Part shown: one piece after another, positions 45,149 to 55,830 of the stretch
Position numbering within the stretch: position 1 is the first letter of the stretch
How the letters are laid out: every line of letters begins with the position of its first letter
Assembly: GCA_963965975.1 (NCBI GenBank)
Contig: OZ014418.1
Coordinates: forward strand, 3,546,775-3,610,774
Direction of reading: 5' to 3'
Length of the DNA: 64,000 bases
Origin: Xestospongia bergquistia
Taxonomy: Eukaryota; Porifera; Demospongiae; Haplosclerida; Petrosiidae
Position numbers and translations under genes: made by a program
The notes under the pieces: model-generated
The model's database searches: none
What the model saw: the letters and a program-made list of their open reading frames with translations, nothing else
What the model was told of the DNA's origin: nothing

Positions 45149-46980
45149 ATGACTTCTGTGGTTCTAGAAAATAAATCTATCGAAGAACTTTGTGATTATT
45201 TGTTCATGGAAATTACTGACATCAGTGAAGATGTTTTAAGCAATTTGAGGCAGCATAAAGTAGATGGAAAGATCTTTGTTCAATTAAATGAAGAGTACCT
45301 GAGAGAAGTAGCACCACTTTTAGGAGACAGATTGAAGCTAAAGAAAGGTATTTCTGAAGCTCTTGAACCTCAACCCCTTCCAGCCAATCAATATATTTCA
45401 CCAAACCAGTCTGGAACACCATTAGTTACTCCTAATACTTCTTTTACTGGTGATGACGACAGCTACATAGAGGTGAACTAGAATGATGCATGAAAGAGTC
45501 AAAATTGACTACAATATACTTTTAAAATTTTATACAGGATATTATTAGTATCAGTGATAAGTCTAAAAAAGAAAGTATTTTGTCATCACCTACATCTTCA
45601 AAGTGGGTTGAATCAATAACAATTCCCACTAGATTTTCTCAGGTATTGGCTAACACTTTGTTTAATTGCTACACTGTTTTGATAGTCCAGCCTTAAAGGA
45701 TGGAAGACCACTCTCACCTGCTGCTAGGAATGAAATTGTTGATTCTCTATCTACTATTATAATATTACACACTACACATCCTTCATCGCAGCAGCTTGAA
45801 AAAGTTGCTATGAAAATGATTAAAGTTCACCCCAGTACTGCTGATCAACTTCCAGGTGGTACACCATATGTAAGTTATTAATTAAAAAATTATTATTATT
45901 CTCATAAAGGACACATGGAAAAAAAAATTCAAAATAAATTCAAAAACCTTCATCGTCCAGAAAGGGCAAGGACATCTGGTGTTTTCTTTGATAATCCATC
46001 AGCTAAGAAGTTAAAATTGATGTCTAGTAATGATCCTACTCCTTCAGAAATTGATGCTTATGAAAAGCATAAAGCAAAGATGAGAGAGCTGTATAAGAAC
46101 AAGAAGTGGAGCTCTAGTAGTTTGTCTTCCTTGCTCAATGAAACCTATGGTATGTATCCAGAATACACTTATATTTATGTGTTACTAACAGCCATTAGAA
46201 AGCATTGGATAATTACTGAATGTCTATCAGTCAATGATATTTTCTCAGAGTTTCCATGTTTAATGGAACCAAACTTTGTAAGATAATAAGTAATTATAAT
46301 TTGGTCATGTTTTCTTTTACAGGTTATTCATGAATTTCATACAATGACATCTACTGGTGAAAGCCAATTGTTAGCAAACTGTAAAAGACTTCTTCAATAT
46401 GCAAAAAATTAAAGAAAGAAAGAAGTGGTTATTTTAATGAAGCAATATTCAACAATTGAAGAACCAACTAAAGGTATCAACTTTAAATAACATTAGTTAA
46501 AGTTAACTTTTACTGTTTTATTTACAGACCAAACTGTAATCTTTTCTTTAGCAGTGGCATGGCATCTTGTTTAGCTTCACAAAGGGGAAAGCCCAAGCCA
46601 AAAATATTTATTCCTTTTCAAGTTAGCTTATTACAATTATTATATTTAATACTTTTATTCAGGGTTCTTACATTGATGTGGAAGCTGCATTTGAGATATT
46701 GAGCATGTTCATCCTATTGTTGTTGGTTTTGGTGGAAATTTGTGTGCACTTACTGACCCGAGATTGGTTATTGAGAAGAACAATGTGATATGTATGCCAT
46801 CATTTTTGTTAGCTGTTGAATGTTGCTTGTCAAGCTATTACATATTCAATATAAAGCATCCAAGTAACTCAAATGCATTATGTCTACTTTTGGAGTTTAT
46901 GTTTGGAATCAAAGAAACTAGTTCAAAACTACCACTAACAACACAGACAATTATTGACAGTTTGCTCAAATATTAATTTT
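45149..46980 (+). CDS. SAM-domain accessory ORF of the CACTA-like element
   Basis: Start at 45149 (MTSVVLENKSIEELCDYLFM). Residues 10-75 form a SAM domain (DISEDVLSNLRQHKVDGKIF, then LNEEYLREVAPLLGDRLKLK). Later blocks give KWVESITIPTRFSQ (45600), KDGRPLSPAARNEIVDSL (45687), NKFKNLHRPERARTSGVFFD (45930) and DIFSEFPCLMEP (46240). Others are EFHTMTSTGESQLL (46330), ALTDPRLVIEKNNVI (46743) and LLEFMFGIKETSSKLPLTT (46890). Donors TAGAG/GTGAAC and CTCAG/GTATTG are present. The architecture matches the SAMD3-like proteins of unknown function that accompany animal CACTA-like elements. SAM domains oligomerise, so a role in assembling the transposition complex is a guess. Some joins are out of phase, so integrity is uncertain. 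Confidence 0.55.
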
Positions 46981-47023
46981 TTGTCAATTGTCATTGAAAT
47001 TTCTTCTTGTATTGTAAAATTTG

Positions 47024-47148
47024 AAGTTGACACTGTGGGTGGTGTTATCATGACACTAATACTAGATGGAGTGACACCAGAGGAAGTGTCAAAATTGCAC
47101 AGTTTGTTAACACCAATAAATGGTGTCACCACAACACCACTGTTTTTG
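47024..47148. repeat. Right subterminal repeats of the CACTA-like element
   Basis: GACACTGTGGGTGGTGTTAT, GAGTGACACCAGAGG, AACACCAATAAATGGTGTCA and CCACAACACCACTG. An open frame across it (46954-47304) is a by-product of this repeat structure. Confidence 0.65.
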
Positions 47149-47159
47149 AAAAATCTCTT

Positions 47160-48110
47160 TCAACTAATGCTGAAACAGATACCTGCTATGTCTCATTTAA
47201 ATTTCATAATGCTAATCGTTATATTGAGATGGTGTTTAGTGAAGACCCAATATGTCTTGGTAATGGATCAAGTATACAGCCTCATATTTACCCAACTCGA
47301 ATAAATATTATATGATTAGTTTAACTCATTAACATTATTGTCTCTAGATTTATGAAAAGAATGTGGACAGATTTGGTGTTTAAAGTTCTTCCCGTTTTCC
47401 ATCATGTGAACTTACAGTGCTTGTTGAAGTAAGTCCTCATACTTCAAGACATATTAATAAAATATTCCATTACAAGGAGTGGAACGAAAGGACATGAAAA
47501 TATGTATTTTCTGTTCTTTATCTAGTAAAGATATGTATGCATATTGTCACATCATATGGATCTTGATGCAGTTTGTATTTAATTCTGGTCTGGTATCATG
47601 TGACCAAAATAAATACATCATCCATTGTCTTATAATCAATTAACAATTTTGTCTCACATTTCATTGTAGGTAGCAATATTACAATGTCATTTAGCTCCAT
47701 TTGTAGACTGTCTATAGCTCCTAAACTATTTAGTGCTCATCTTATATCAGAGTAGTGTTTTGAAGAGGTTGGAGATAATAGGAGTAAAATGGGTACTGAG
47801 AAAGATTTGTCTTTGATGAAAGCACTGAAGTCAACTCTACATAGTCAGCCACTGTTATTTGAAACATTGATTACTATAGATCATCTGGAATACTATATCA
47901 TATCGAGGATGAGGACAACTGGGCATTCTCAAAATTTATGAAGACCCATGGATCTGTTCCAAGCAAAATTCATCTGTACATTGTGTATAAGGAAGTAAGA
48001 AATTGAAATGATAAGTGTTGTTGCAATGCTTATGTATAGCCTCAAAAAGAAAAAGATATTGACCAACAGGAAGTGTGGGAGGATTCACCTAAAAATGTTA
48101 GTAAACTTAT
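47160..48110 (+). pseudogene. Host gene exons downstream of the CACTA-like insertion (death-fold-like)
   Basis: 47185-47293 reads DTCYVSFKFHNANRYIEMVF and SEDPICLGNGSSIQPHIY. 47355-47425 reads YEKNVDRFGV, then SRFPSCELTVLVE before GTAAGT. After TTGTAG, 47672-47895 gives APKLFSAHLISE, a stop, then CFEEVGDNRSKMGTEKDLSL and MKALKSTLHSQPLLFETLI. The last block has the pattern 'KL....LIS...........K...L...L...L...P..F..LI' of the death-like/CARD-like module in sponge signalling proteins. A last piece PQKEKDIDQQEVWED lies near 48040. Stops and frame slips are present. Probably the continuation of the gene carrying the death domain at 41698. Confidence 0.45.
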
Positions 48111-48273
48111 ACTTCTCACTTGACAATTTTAAAAATTTATTTGTTTAAGCATTTAGATATTTCCAAAAGACAAGTAGAATGTTGAAGAATCATGCATTGA
48201 GGTATGTTTTGATTGTATGGGGTGTTGTTTGTATCAAAATTGGGAAAAAATCATAACATATTAAATAAGTCAT

Positions 48274-48535
48274 TGTAACAGAGTTCAACTCAACACTTCA
48301 CCTTGTTGATTGTCCTACTGAATGTCCTGTTAATCAGTATTTCTTCTACTGAATAACTTGTTAATTAGTGTATGTGTGTTAATTAGACCTTGTACTATTT
48401 ACTTTACACTTCATTGTTGTGTGGTTACCTTATTTTGTCTATTGTTCTTTACTCTATTTAAGTTTGGTATTTTGTTATTTATGATATGCTTTATGTTAAG
48501 TTAAAGCTGAGAACACGATACTGTCTGTTGGTACA
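48274..48535. repeat. Solo LTR, copy related to the one at 60674-60960
   Basis: Starts TGTAACAG and ends CTGTTGGTACA. The interior shares ordered blocks with the LTR at 60.7 kb: TTAATTAGTGTATGTGTGTT followed by AATTAGACC, then TTGTTGTGTGGTTACCTTAT and TATTGTTCTTTACTCTATTT. No coding sequence is attached, so it is a solo LTR. A clean target duplication was not seen. Confidence 0.6.
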
Positions 48536-48569
48536 GTTGCATTACATCATTACTTATTAAATAACTCTT

Positions 48570-50060
48570 GACTTGCTTCTTATTTATTTAATAAATCATG
48601 CACTATTTAGTAAATCACAAGTTATTAAACAAATTATGAACATTAAAAAGTAAACCATAACATGTCAATTGTATCTATACACACCTTAGTCCTTTGAAAG
48701 ATTGTCAATACCTTGATCAACTTTTACAGAGGTATAATTTGTACATAATATTTAGTTGTTACTGTTATTGTTCTAATGAGTCATTAAGCACTGCAAGTGA
48801 ATCATATTTTACCAGTCAACTTCTTCAGAATTAATGGAAGCAGCTTATTAAAGTACCTGACCCAATGAAAAGGAAAATGCGTGGTTATTACAATCATCAA
48901 TATCCATTATATTTAAGATAATATGAAATAAGCATATAATCTGATATCTAGTTTCCTGCATCTTGTCACTTTTTATGTTCTCATAACTTCTTTTAATAAA
49001 ATATGAATATTTGTGAAACATGAGATCTGTATCACTTTATAATTGTCTACCAATATTACAGCATAAAATTACATAAAGCTACTTCTAATTTCAGCTTTGT
49101 TGGTGTTGTATTAAAGAATTTGATTATGATGATTGCATAAGACTTTGTGTAAAAGGCTCCACAAAGTAGGGCTAAAGATAGCATTTTTTCACAGGTATGG
49201 TGTGGATCAAATTTTTAATACACTATTATATATGAACACTTGCATATACATGTGTGTGTGTGCGTGATATATTGCAAGGTGAGGTCACAATCGTATCTTC
49301 AAAATATTCCACTGATATCACATGTGACTGTATACAAGTCTAGAACTCTGTTTATGCTGACTATAACCATTTACTGCCTACACTAGTTGTCAATTTGTTT
49401 GCATCGACCAAACTTATTGTGACTATCACCATGGTGCTGAACTCTCATAGTTTTTACATATGTTCTCTGTCATTGCTTTACTTTGCTAACTACAATCTAT
49501 AGCTTACACTTCTACTGGACAAAACAACAATATTATATAAGAGGTGGAATTTATTATGTTCAGAACACAAACATGACTTCTTTATGATATATATGTGACT
49601 TACCATTCACCTTGAGAAGAAAATTAAGAATAGTAGTGTATGAAAACTAAAAATTTAAGACTGTAGAAAGATTTCTTTAGATCTTACACTAACAGGTCCA
49701 TCTAGCACAAGTATTTAAATTGTTATCAAAGTCACGTGGATTTAAATTTAAGTGTAAAAAAATTCGAAGGTATTATCAATCCAAAAATAGTATATAATTA
49801 TATTTAATTACTGTTACTATATAGTATGTAATTAAAAGTGTCAAATGTCAATGCATAGAAAATGAAGCACTTCAGTTTACAAAGAAAAATAATTACTCAA
49901 AATTGGAGAAATACCTGTAACAAAACAAAAGAGAAAAATTGGTAAAATCTGATAATACATTAATTGAATGGCTACCATTAATACATGATATATCTAGCAT
50001 AAATATAATACATCATTTTAAGGCAGTATAGTAATTAATTATACCTCTTGCATTTAGCAG
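48570..50060. other. No gene seen
   Basis: AT-rich spacer between the death-fold series and the ROC-COR gene, with stops in all frames. GTGTGTGTGCGTG lies near 49252. Confidence 0.5.
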
Positions 50061-50063
50061 TCA

Positions 50064-50878
50064 TTATTGAGTTACATGAGACCCAGTAAATGTACCCTCC
50101 ACATCTAGAAAATATTGAGATGTAATTATAAGTCTATAAGTTAAAGTATTAACTAACTCTACCAGTATAAGTCTATACATAATTACTAATTAAATAATTA
50201 CTAATTCCAAAAATCATTACAACTATTGTTTTTATCAAATTTATTAAATCAGTTATGATTTTAGTAGTTGTGGAGATAATACAACAAAACAAACATGACC
50301 CTATATTTTGTGGTCCAGACAATGCTGCCACATAGACAAGCTAATGGCCATACAATTATACAAAGACATTAAACCTTCCACATAATATTTTGAAGTGGCA
50401 AATAAATGTACCTCCTTTTATGAGATATTGTCTAATAACATCAGCAACAGACTTCTTTTGAAGAGGTCCTTCTACAATCTTGATGATATTTCTCCAAGTA
50501 GTTGGGGTTGGTTGGTTATTGAACCAATTCTGAAGTGTTTTTGACAATTTTACTTGAGGAGAATCATTTGTAGCATGAAAACCATCAAGAGTATTATTAT
50601 CAACTCCAAGTAGCCCACCAATCTCATACCACTTAGAAGAAACTGGAAATAGAAACTCTAGCAGAACATGGCTCTGTGGCTTTGAATCTATGATAAAGTA
50701 CACAATATATTATATACTTATTTTGCAGGTACAGTAACTTTAATAGAGTTAATATAACTCATAAATTTTAACATCTGATCCTGTAACTATATAAAAAAAC
50801 ATGCTTGTTAAATTTATATTAAAAGTTTTCTTTATGAAAGACACTAGCTGCTAGTTAACTTTCTACATCATTTTTAGA

Positions 50879-50924
<46 letters not shown>

Positions 50925-53900
50925 GTTTCTATGACAACATCAAAATTAGCCAGTTGCATTAAGTTAGCACTATTAACTATGTCAACAAATCCATTAATTC
51001 CATAAGGATAGCACGCAATTTTGTCCATAACAACCTTTACATTGAAAAATCATAAGTTGTATGTGATGAAACCAATTGTGTCAATATAAATAATTGTGTA
51101 AAACTGCTGAATAATTAATATCCTCACCTAGATTAGGTATCTCATCTAACTTTTCAGACACTAATAGGAGATATTATTTAATAAAACAAGTAGCACTAGA
51201 ACTATACACAAACCTTCAAGGAGTTGCTCAGATATACTTTCTATATCATGTTCACTTAATGGAGGATAAGCAAGATCCTATAACAGAATATGGTATAATT
51301 ATGATGCAGTACAGAATGATACATGACATTACATTTATTGTATGCTCAAATTAACATATACTTACCAAAGGATTACGTCCAGCAAACACACTAAGATGAC
51401 TGCAACGTTCCTTTACTGACTTGTAACTTAATGATAAAAGTGATGACGAGAAATAAGGACATCTATTCACTATGTGTTGAAGGTCACTATGCGAAAATTC
51501 AGCACTAAAAAGTGCTTTTGTGACTGAAGGAGTAATGCAAAGGAAAGGATCATAAACTCCCACAACCTGTTTAATACCTACTCTCTTGGTTTCATTGTCA
51601 TCTGTAACAAAACCTTTTGTAAACACTGATCGAGCAACATATTTTATATTATAAAGTGTGCGTTTATCCATGAGAAGACTACGAGCTTTTCCTACATCGC
51701 TAGGAGCAATAAGGTACTCCTCACATTCAAATGAGTGCATCTGACTCTTCAATGTTAATATGACCTGAACAACATCATTAAAAACTTTGTGGCTTTTTTT
51801 AATGTCATTCATTGATGTAACTACTGTAACACAACGATAGTGCTCTGTCAATTCAACAATAACTTCAACATTATCATCGTCATTCTCCCAATAAATGCCA
51901 TTTGTCCATACATCACATCGACGAGCTAACATTTGGACTTGTGGATCACCAGCAATTTTTCCAGCTCTGTTACAACGTGGAAGACAAAAAATGTAGGAAA
52001 GGCTAAAAAGAAGAAGATGAAGAAATCGTGTTGAGAGAAATTGGTTAGGATCAGGACACCAGAGGCACCATCCCAACCCATTTTCTATTTTAATATCTGT
52101 AGGGGGCTCAGCATTAATGAGGGTTGGAAAAAATAAGAGCTCATCTGATGGCAGTGAAATCAAAGCTGATATATTGGTTTTGAACATTTGAAGTGTATTG
52201 GATTCTAAAGCATGACAGAACTGAAGACTTCTAAGGAACCCAATTAACATACAAATATCATGCTTTGGAAATAATCTTTCCAGAACAGATGTAGGCACAA
52301 TGCCAGTATTACTAGCAATATCTTGATGGACATGTTTGATTTCCTTTGGAGCAAAAAGGATGCCATTGACTTCAGCGAGAAGAGCAGCTCTGTCAATTAC
52401 TATCCAACTTTGAGCATCATCCTCATTTTTAAGGAATAAAATGAGACCTTTGTCATTTAAAGTGGTTAGGAATTCCAATAAGACTGACCTTTCAGAAGGA
52501 AGTGAAGGATCATCATGTTCTCTTAATATGATACCTAGCTTCTTTAAGCTAATAGCTACAATATTCTCTTTGCTTCGAAGCAATTGCAAGAACGAGAATT
52601 GAACGTGACAGTAGAAACTAATTTTATCAGATCGATCAAGTACAGCTTTGCAGCTGTAAGAAAGCATACCAACAAACTCTTTGACACCTTTCCCATCAGG
52701 ACGATGACATTCCATAGGTAGGAACCCACCATATTTTTGTGAATGATCAGCTTTTTTAGCAACTTCAGCAACTACTTTAGAAATTTCCTCACAACCATTG
52801 GTCATCTCATCAAGTCGACTTCCAATGACAAGTATTTGAGATGGCCTTGAGCTTGATAAATGAAGACTGGCATTCTTTATAAAATTAAACCAGTAATATA
52901 AATCATACTTAATCATGCGGAGATCATCAGTCATCTTAGAAAGTATTGCAAAAACAGCAGGCGTGCTTAGCATGAGATTTTCGAGAATTGCTGCATGACT
53001 ACTGTAATACTCCTTATGCCCTGCAAGATCATAAAGGACAATGTTTCCTACTTCATGACTTGAAAAGGTATGTGCATTAATCCCAGTAGTAAGTAAATCT
53101 ACTGGAATAGGATCAGATGTGTCAAACTCATAGTTAGGTGGCTTCTTAGCTCGTTCCATAATGACTGCTGCAAGTGAACTTTTACCTGCACCAGTGTTAC
53201 CACAAAAAAAGACTTTGCTATAGGATTCTACAGGAAAGTCTTTTCGACATTGCTCAAAAGGCTCAAACATCTTTAAAATGCCAAAGCGATTTATGTTGTC
53301 ACGATAAACAAACTCCATTGCTGTTTGATTATCTCGGTTCTTAGCCATTGGATTGATTTTTCCTGATGACAAAAGAGATTTCACAACATCACCATGACAA
53401 CCTTGGCAAGCAGCATGAAGGGGTGTATTACCATACTAAAAAATAAAATGTATTTCCATTAAACTGTAGTAATTGACATTCTATTTATTTCAGATTAAAA
53501 CATAACAATTAGAATTACCTAAATTTGAAAGCATTTTGTAAGTATTTTATCCAGTTAATTATTAACAATAAGAATTTTCTACAAACAATAAGAATATTCT
53601 ACTTATTATAACATTGGTAGATTATTTCTGAAGGAATGAGAATTAGATATTGTGACAAAATTCCTGACATAAACATTTAAGCCTGTATTTAAAGAGACTT
53701 TGTTCTACTTCACTTTCTAATGAAATGTTTTTGGACGTAGTATATGTTCTAAATTAATTTTATTTATTTAAGTAATAAACTGTAACTACATGTTACAACT
53801 TACATTATCAGCAATGTCAGGGTTAGCACTGTTGTTAAGAAGAAGCTGAACACATTCGTTATTTCCATTCTCGGATGCAATGTACAAAGCAGTTTGGCCA

Positions 53901-55450
53901 TTCTATGTAAATGTAAAAGCACAAATTACAAATGATTGTTAGTGTATATATAAATGACATAAAATATTTTGAATAAAATACTGCATTCTTCCTTCTAAGT
54001 ACAGTAATTAGGAGAGAGAACTTCTTTAATACAGTATTAAAGAAATGTTAGATCACTTATTAATTAAATTCATTAAAACACTGATGTGGTCAATATTTAT
54101 TTACCATTACATTCATAACCTTTATAAATGTAGTGCATTGTTGCTCAGTTGTTAGATGCAAAATCATTGTCCCATTACTTTCTTTGTCATAATTTTATAA
54201 AACACAAATACATATACAATTCACATAAAAATGCTTAAATAATAGAGCTTCAATCCTTTTAATTATAGACAATAATGAGCAAGAACATCTTTAACATAAT
54301 AATCAACCAACATTAGACATTTATTAATAATTTATTAGGAAAAACGCTGATGTGGTCAATATTCAACTGCTATTACATGAACTTATAAATGCTATCTGAC
54401 AAATAGTCATGAATCTCTTAGCAAATACTTATGAACCATTATGGAGTATACAACATTTATTAATAAGGAAAACCTTTAATGCAGTAAATTGTAAGACAAT
54501 GTTGATACAGATTAGATGATCATTGTCTAAATTATCATTCTTGGGTTATCATGTGCTTACATAATGACCACATTTAAGTCAAACTTGTAACTATCACTAA
54601 GTAGCAGAGGGTTTTTTTCTATAACATGTTAAAGTTGATATGATACAAAGGAGTTCAAAGTGTCAATGGACTGCTTCAACTTAATAAATGCTGTGACATC
54701 ACTTTAAACTTCCATGGTGATTATTTAAGCCACAAACATATTATAATTCAACCTAGATCTTACTGTATTGCACATGTGTTTGCTGTGACGTTAACAACAC
54801 ATGGGTCTGTTGACCCTTGGGTTTGTTTACATATATTGCACCTGTATCTGCTATATAACCATCATGGTTGTGTATGTACACTTAACATTATCAATTACAG
54901 GTCAGCATACTTTGTCTCCAATGTTAACATTAGCTCCCCTAGACAGAGCATCCTTAGTAACTTCCAAATTTCCCTTTCTTAAAGACTCTAAAAGTAAAGT
55001 GTCCTAAATAGGTAAAGTAAAGGTAAAGTTTCATATATCAAGATGTACATACACTCACATAGAATGCTTATACTTGAATATGTATGAACTTCTAAATGTG
55101 ATATTACCTTGCTACACTAAAAACTGTTTGTTCACCAAAATGTTCTTACTATTACCCAAACAATATTGACTAATTATTGTTGTATCTGTTTGATTTATAG
55201 GATATATATGTACATATTTATATATTGTGAATGCCATAATTACATAAAGTGTACATCACAACAAGCACTACAAAATATAGAGCAAGTTAAAGAGAGATTT
55301 GTTATATAATACACATAAATATGTACAAACTTATAACATATGACTTACAGCCTGTACAGCTTCTAAATTGTTGGCATTAGCATTAACTAACATCTTTGCA
55401 ATGACATCATTTTTAGTCCAATAAGCTGCATGAAGTGCTGTACGTCCATA
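50064..55450 (-). CDS. Ankyrin-ROC-COR-death domain protein (DAPK/ROCO-like), gene model
   Basis: Exons in transcript order: 55450-55349 (YGRTALHAAYWTKNDVIAKM), 55003-54911 (LLLESLRKGNLEVTKDAL), 53902-53804 (NGQTALYIASENGNNECVQL), 53435-51366 (ankyrin end, ROC GTPase, COR), 51277-51214, 51160-51128, an uncertain exon near 51043-50935 (YGINGFVDIVNSANLMQLAN), 50687-50412 (death domain) and 50104-50064 (ending GSHVTQ). Most junctions are phase-consistent with GTAAG/GTATG/GTGAG donors; the 51128 to 51043 join is one base out and needs revision. Ankyrin repeats bind partners, ROC-COR is a dimerising GTPase switch and the death domain recruits signalling partners. The same order without a kinase is seen in sponge and cnidarian DAPK/ROCO relatives. 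The 5' end was not found; a gypsy fossil lies upstream at 55.8 kb. Confidence 0.75.
50412..50687 (-). CDS. Death-domain exon of the ROC-COR gene
   Basis: Bounded by TTATCATAG and AAAGGAG/GTACAT. It encodes SHVLLEFLFPVSSKWYEIGG, LLGVDNNTLDGFHA and LSKTLQNWFNNQPTPTTWRN, then VADVIRQYLIKG. The hallmarks of a death domain are present: 'W..IG..LG....LD.I', the 'L...L..W......TW..I...L' helices and the final 'A..I...L'. It joins in phase to a 41-base terminal exon at 50104-50064 that ends the protein 13 residues later. Confidence 0.75.
50882..50921. repeat. (TA)n microsatellite
   Basis: An uninterrupted TA run of about 40 bases in an intron of the ROC-COR gene. Confidence 0.95.
51366..53435 (-). 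CDS. Main exon: ankyrin end, ROC GTPase and COR region
   Basis: 2070 bases, 690 codons, no internal stop, bounded by TTTTTTAG and CCTTTG/GTAAG. The first 40 residues finish an ankyrin repeat (YGNTPLHAACQGCHGDVV). Counting from the ATG at 53384, the P-loop GNTGAGKS is at residues 62-69, DLAGH (switch II, DxxG) at 119-123 and GSRLDE (degenerate N/TKxD) at 188-193. The Ras-like ROC domain therefore spans about 55-250. What follows to about residue 480 fits a COR region (helical, winged-helix-like). One stretch (LHLLLFSLSYIFCLP) is unusually hydrophobic. The rest is a less familiar C-terminal part. The lysine of the base-recognition motif is replaced by Arg. Confidence 0.85.
53436..53803. other. 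Intron of the ROC-COR gene
   Basis: AT-rich, with small direct repeats such as AACAATAAGAATTTTCTAC / AACAATAAGAATATTCTAC near 53567 and 53585. Confidence 0.6.
54055..54400. repeat. Imperfect direct duplication inside an intron
   Basis: AACACTGATGTGGTCAATAT (about 54075) and AAACGCTGATGTGGTCAATA (about 54342) head two similar blocks, each containing CATTACAT/ATTACATG and then CTTATAAATG. The offset is about 265 bp. On the minus strand the first block contains a degenerate ankyrin-like frame (NGTMILHLTTEQQCTTFI), so an old ankyrin exon may have been duplicated and lost. Confidence 0.45.
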
Positions 55451-55830
55451 CTAAATGATAATTATGACAAATATATGATGAGTCAAAATAAAAAAATAAA
55501 CAAAACATTGATATAAAGATCAAAGGCTAAAGTTTTGGATACTTCTCTATCAAATGTTTTTAAGCTAAACAATTGACTAAAATTAGTCTCTCCTGAAGCT
55601 TCACCTAATACCATAGTGTCATATGTTACTTCTGAATTCAAGTACTATTTAAGTTTAATTCCAAATTAATTATGAGACTATTATGTGGTATTAATTAGTA
55701 GATAGTGTGCATCCTCAAATGGAAAAGAAACCGCATGTTCCTTGTTGACTTTTGAATTAGCTTTTAAAAATTTATTGTTGTTTTGCTGTATACTTACCAT
55801 TGAGTTTAAGTTAGTTAAAGAACATGACAA

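Larger units (their letters stand above)
42188..47148. mobile_element. EnSpm/CACTA-like transposon with two divergent genes
   Basis: Both ends carry arrays of GTGTCA/TGACAC and CACTATGGTG-type words (42188-42340: CACCACAGTG, ATGACACCATGGTGTCAT, AACACTATGGTGC; 47024-47148: GACACTGTGGGTGGTG, GAGTGACACC, AATGGTGTCACC). This is the subterminal-repeat style of EnSpm/CACTA elements. Between them, a spliced transposase runs leftward and a SAM-domain ORF runs rightward from a shared intergenic start around 45.1 kb. Exact ends and target duplication could not be fixed; CAGTG at 42205 and CACTG at 47143 are candidate termini. Size is about 5 kb. Confidence 0.65.

Noticed and set aside
42205..47147. CAGTG...CACTG as certain termini of the CACTA-like element
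   Set aside because: Only five bases are shared exactly and CACTA ends usually run CACTR outward, so the ends are reported as approximate.
46954..47304. 116-codon open frame on the plus strand (GVTPEEVSKLHSLLTP)
   Set aside because: Its first half lies in the GTGTCA-rich subterminal repeats of the CACTA-like element and the rest crosses the element boundary.
54776..55007. Two overlapping 68-codon plus-strand open frames
   Set aside because: They are antisense to a well-supported ankyrin exon (55003-54911) of the ROC-COR gene.
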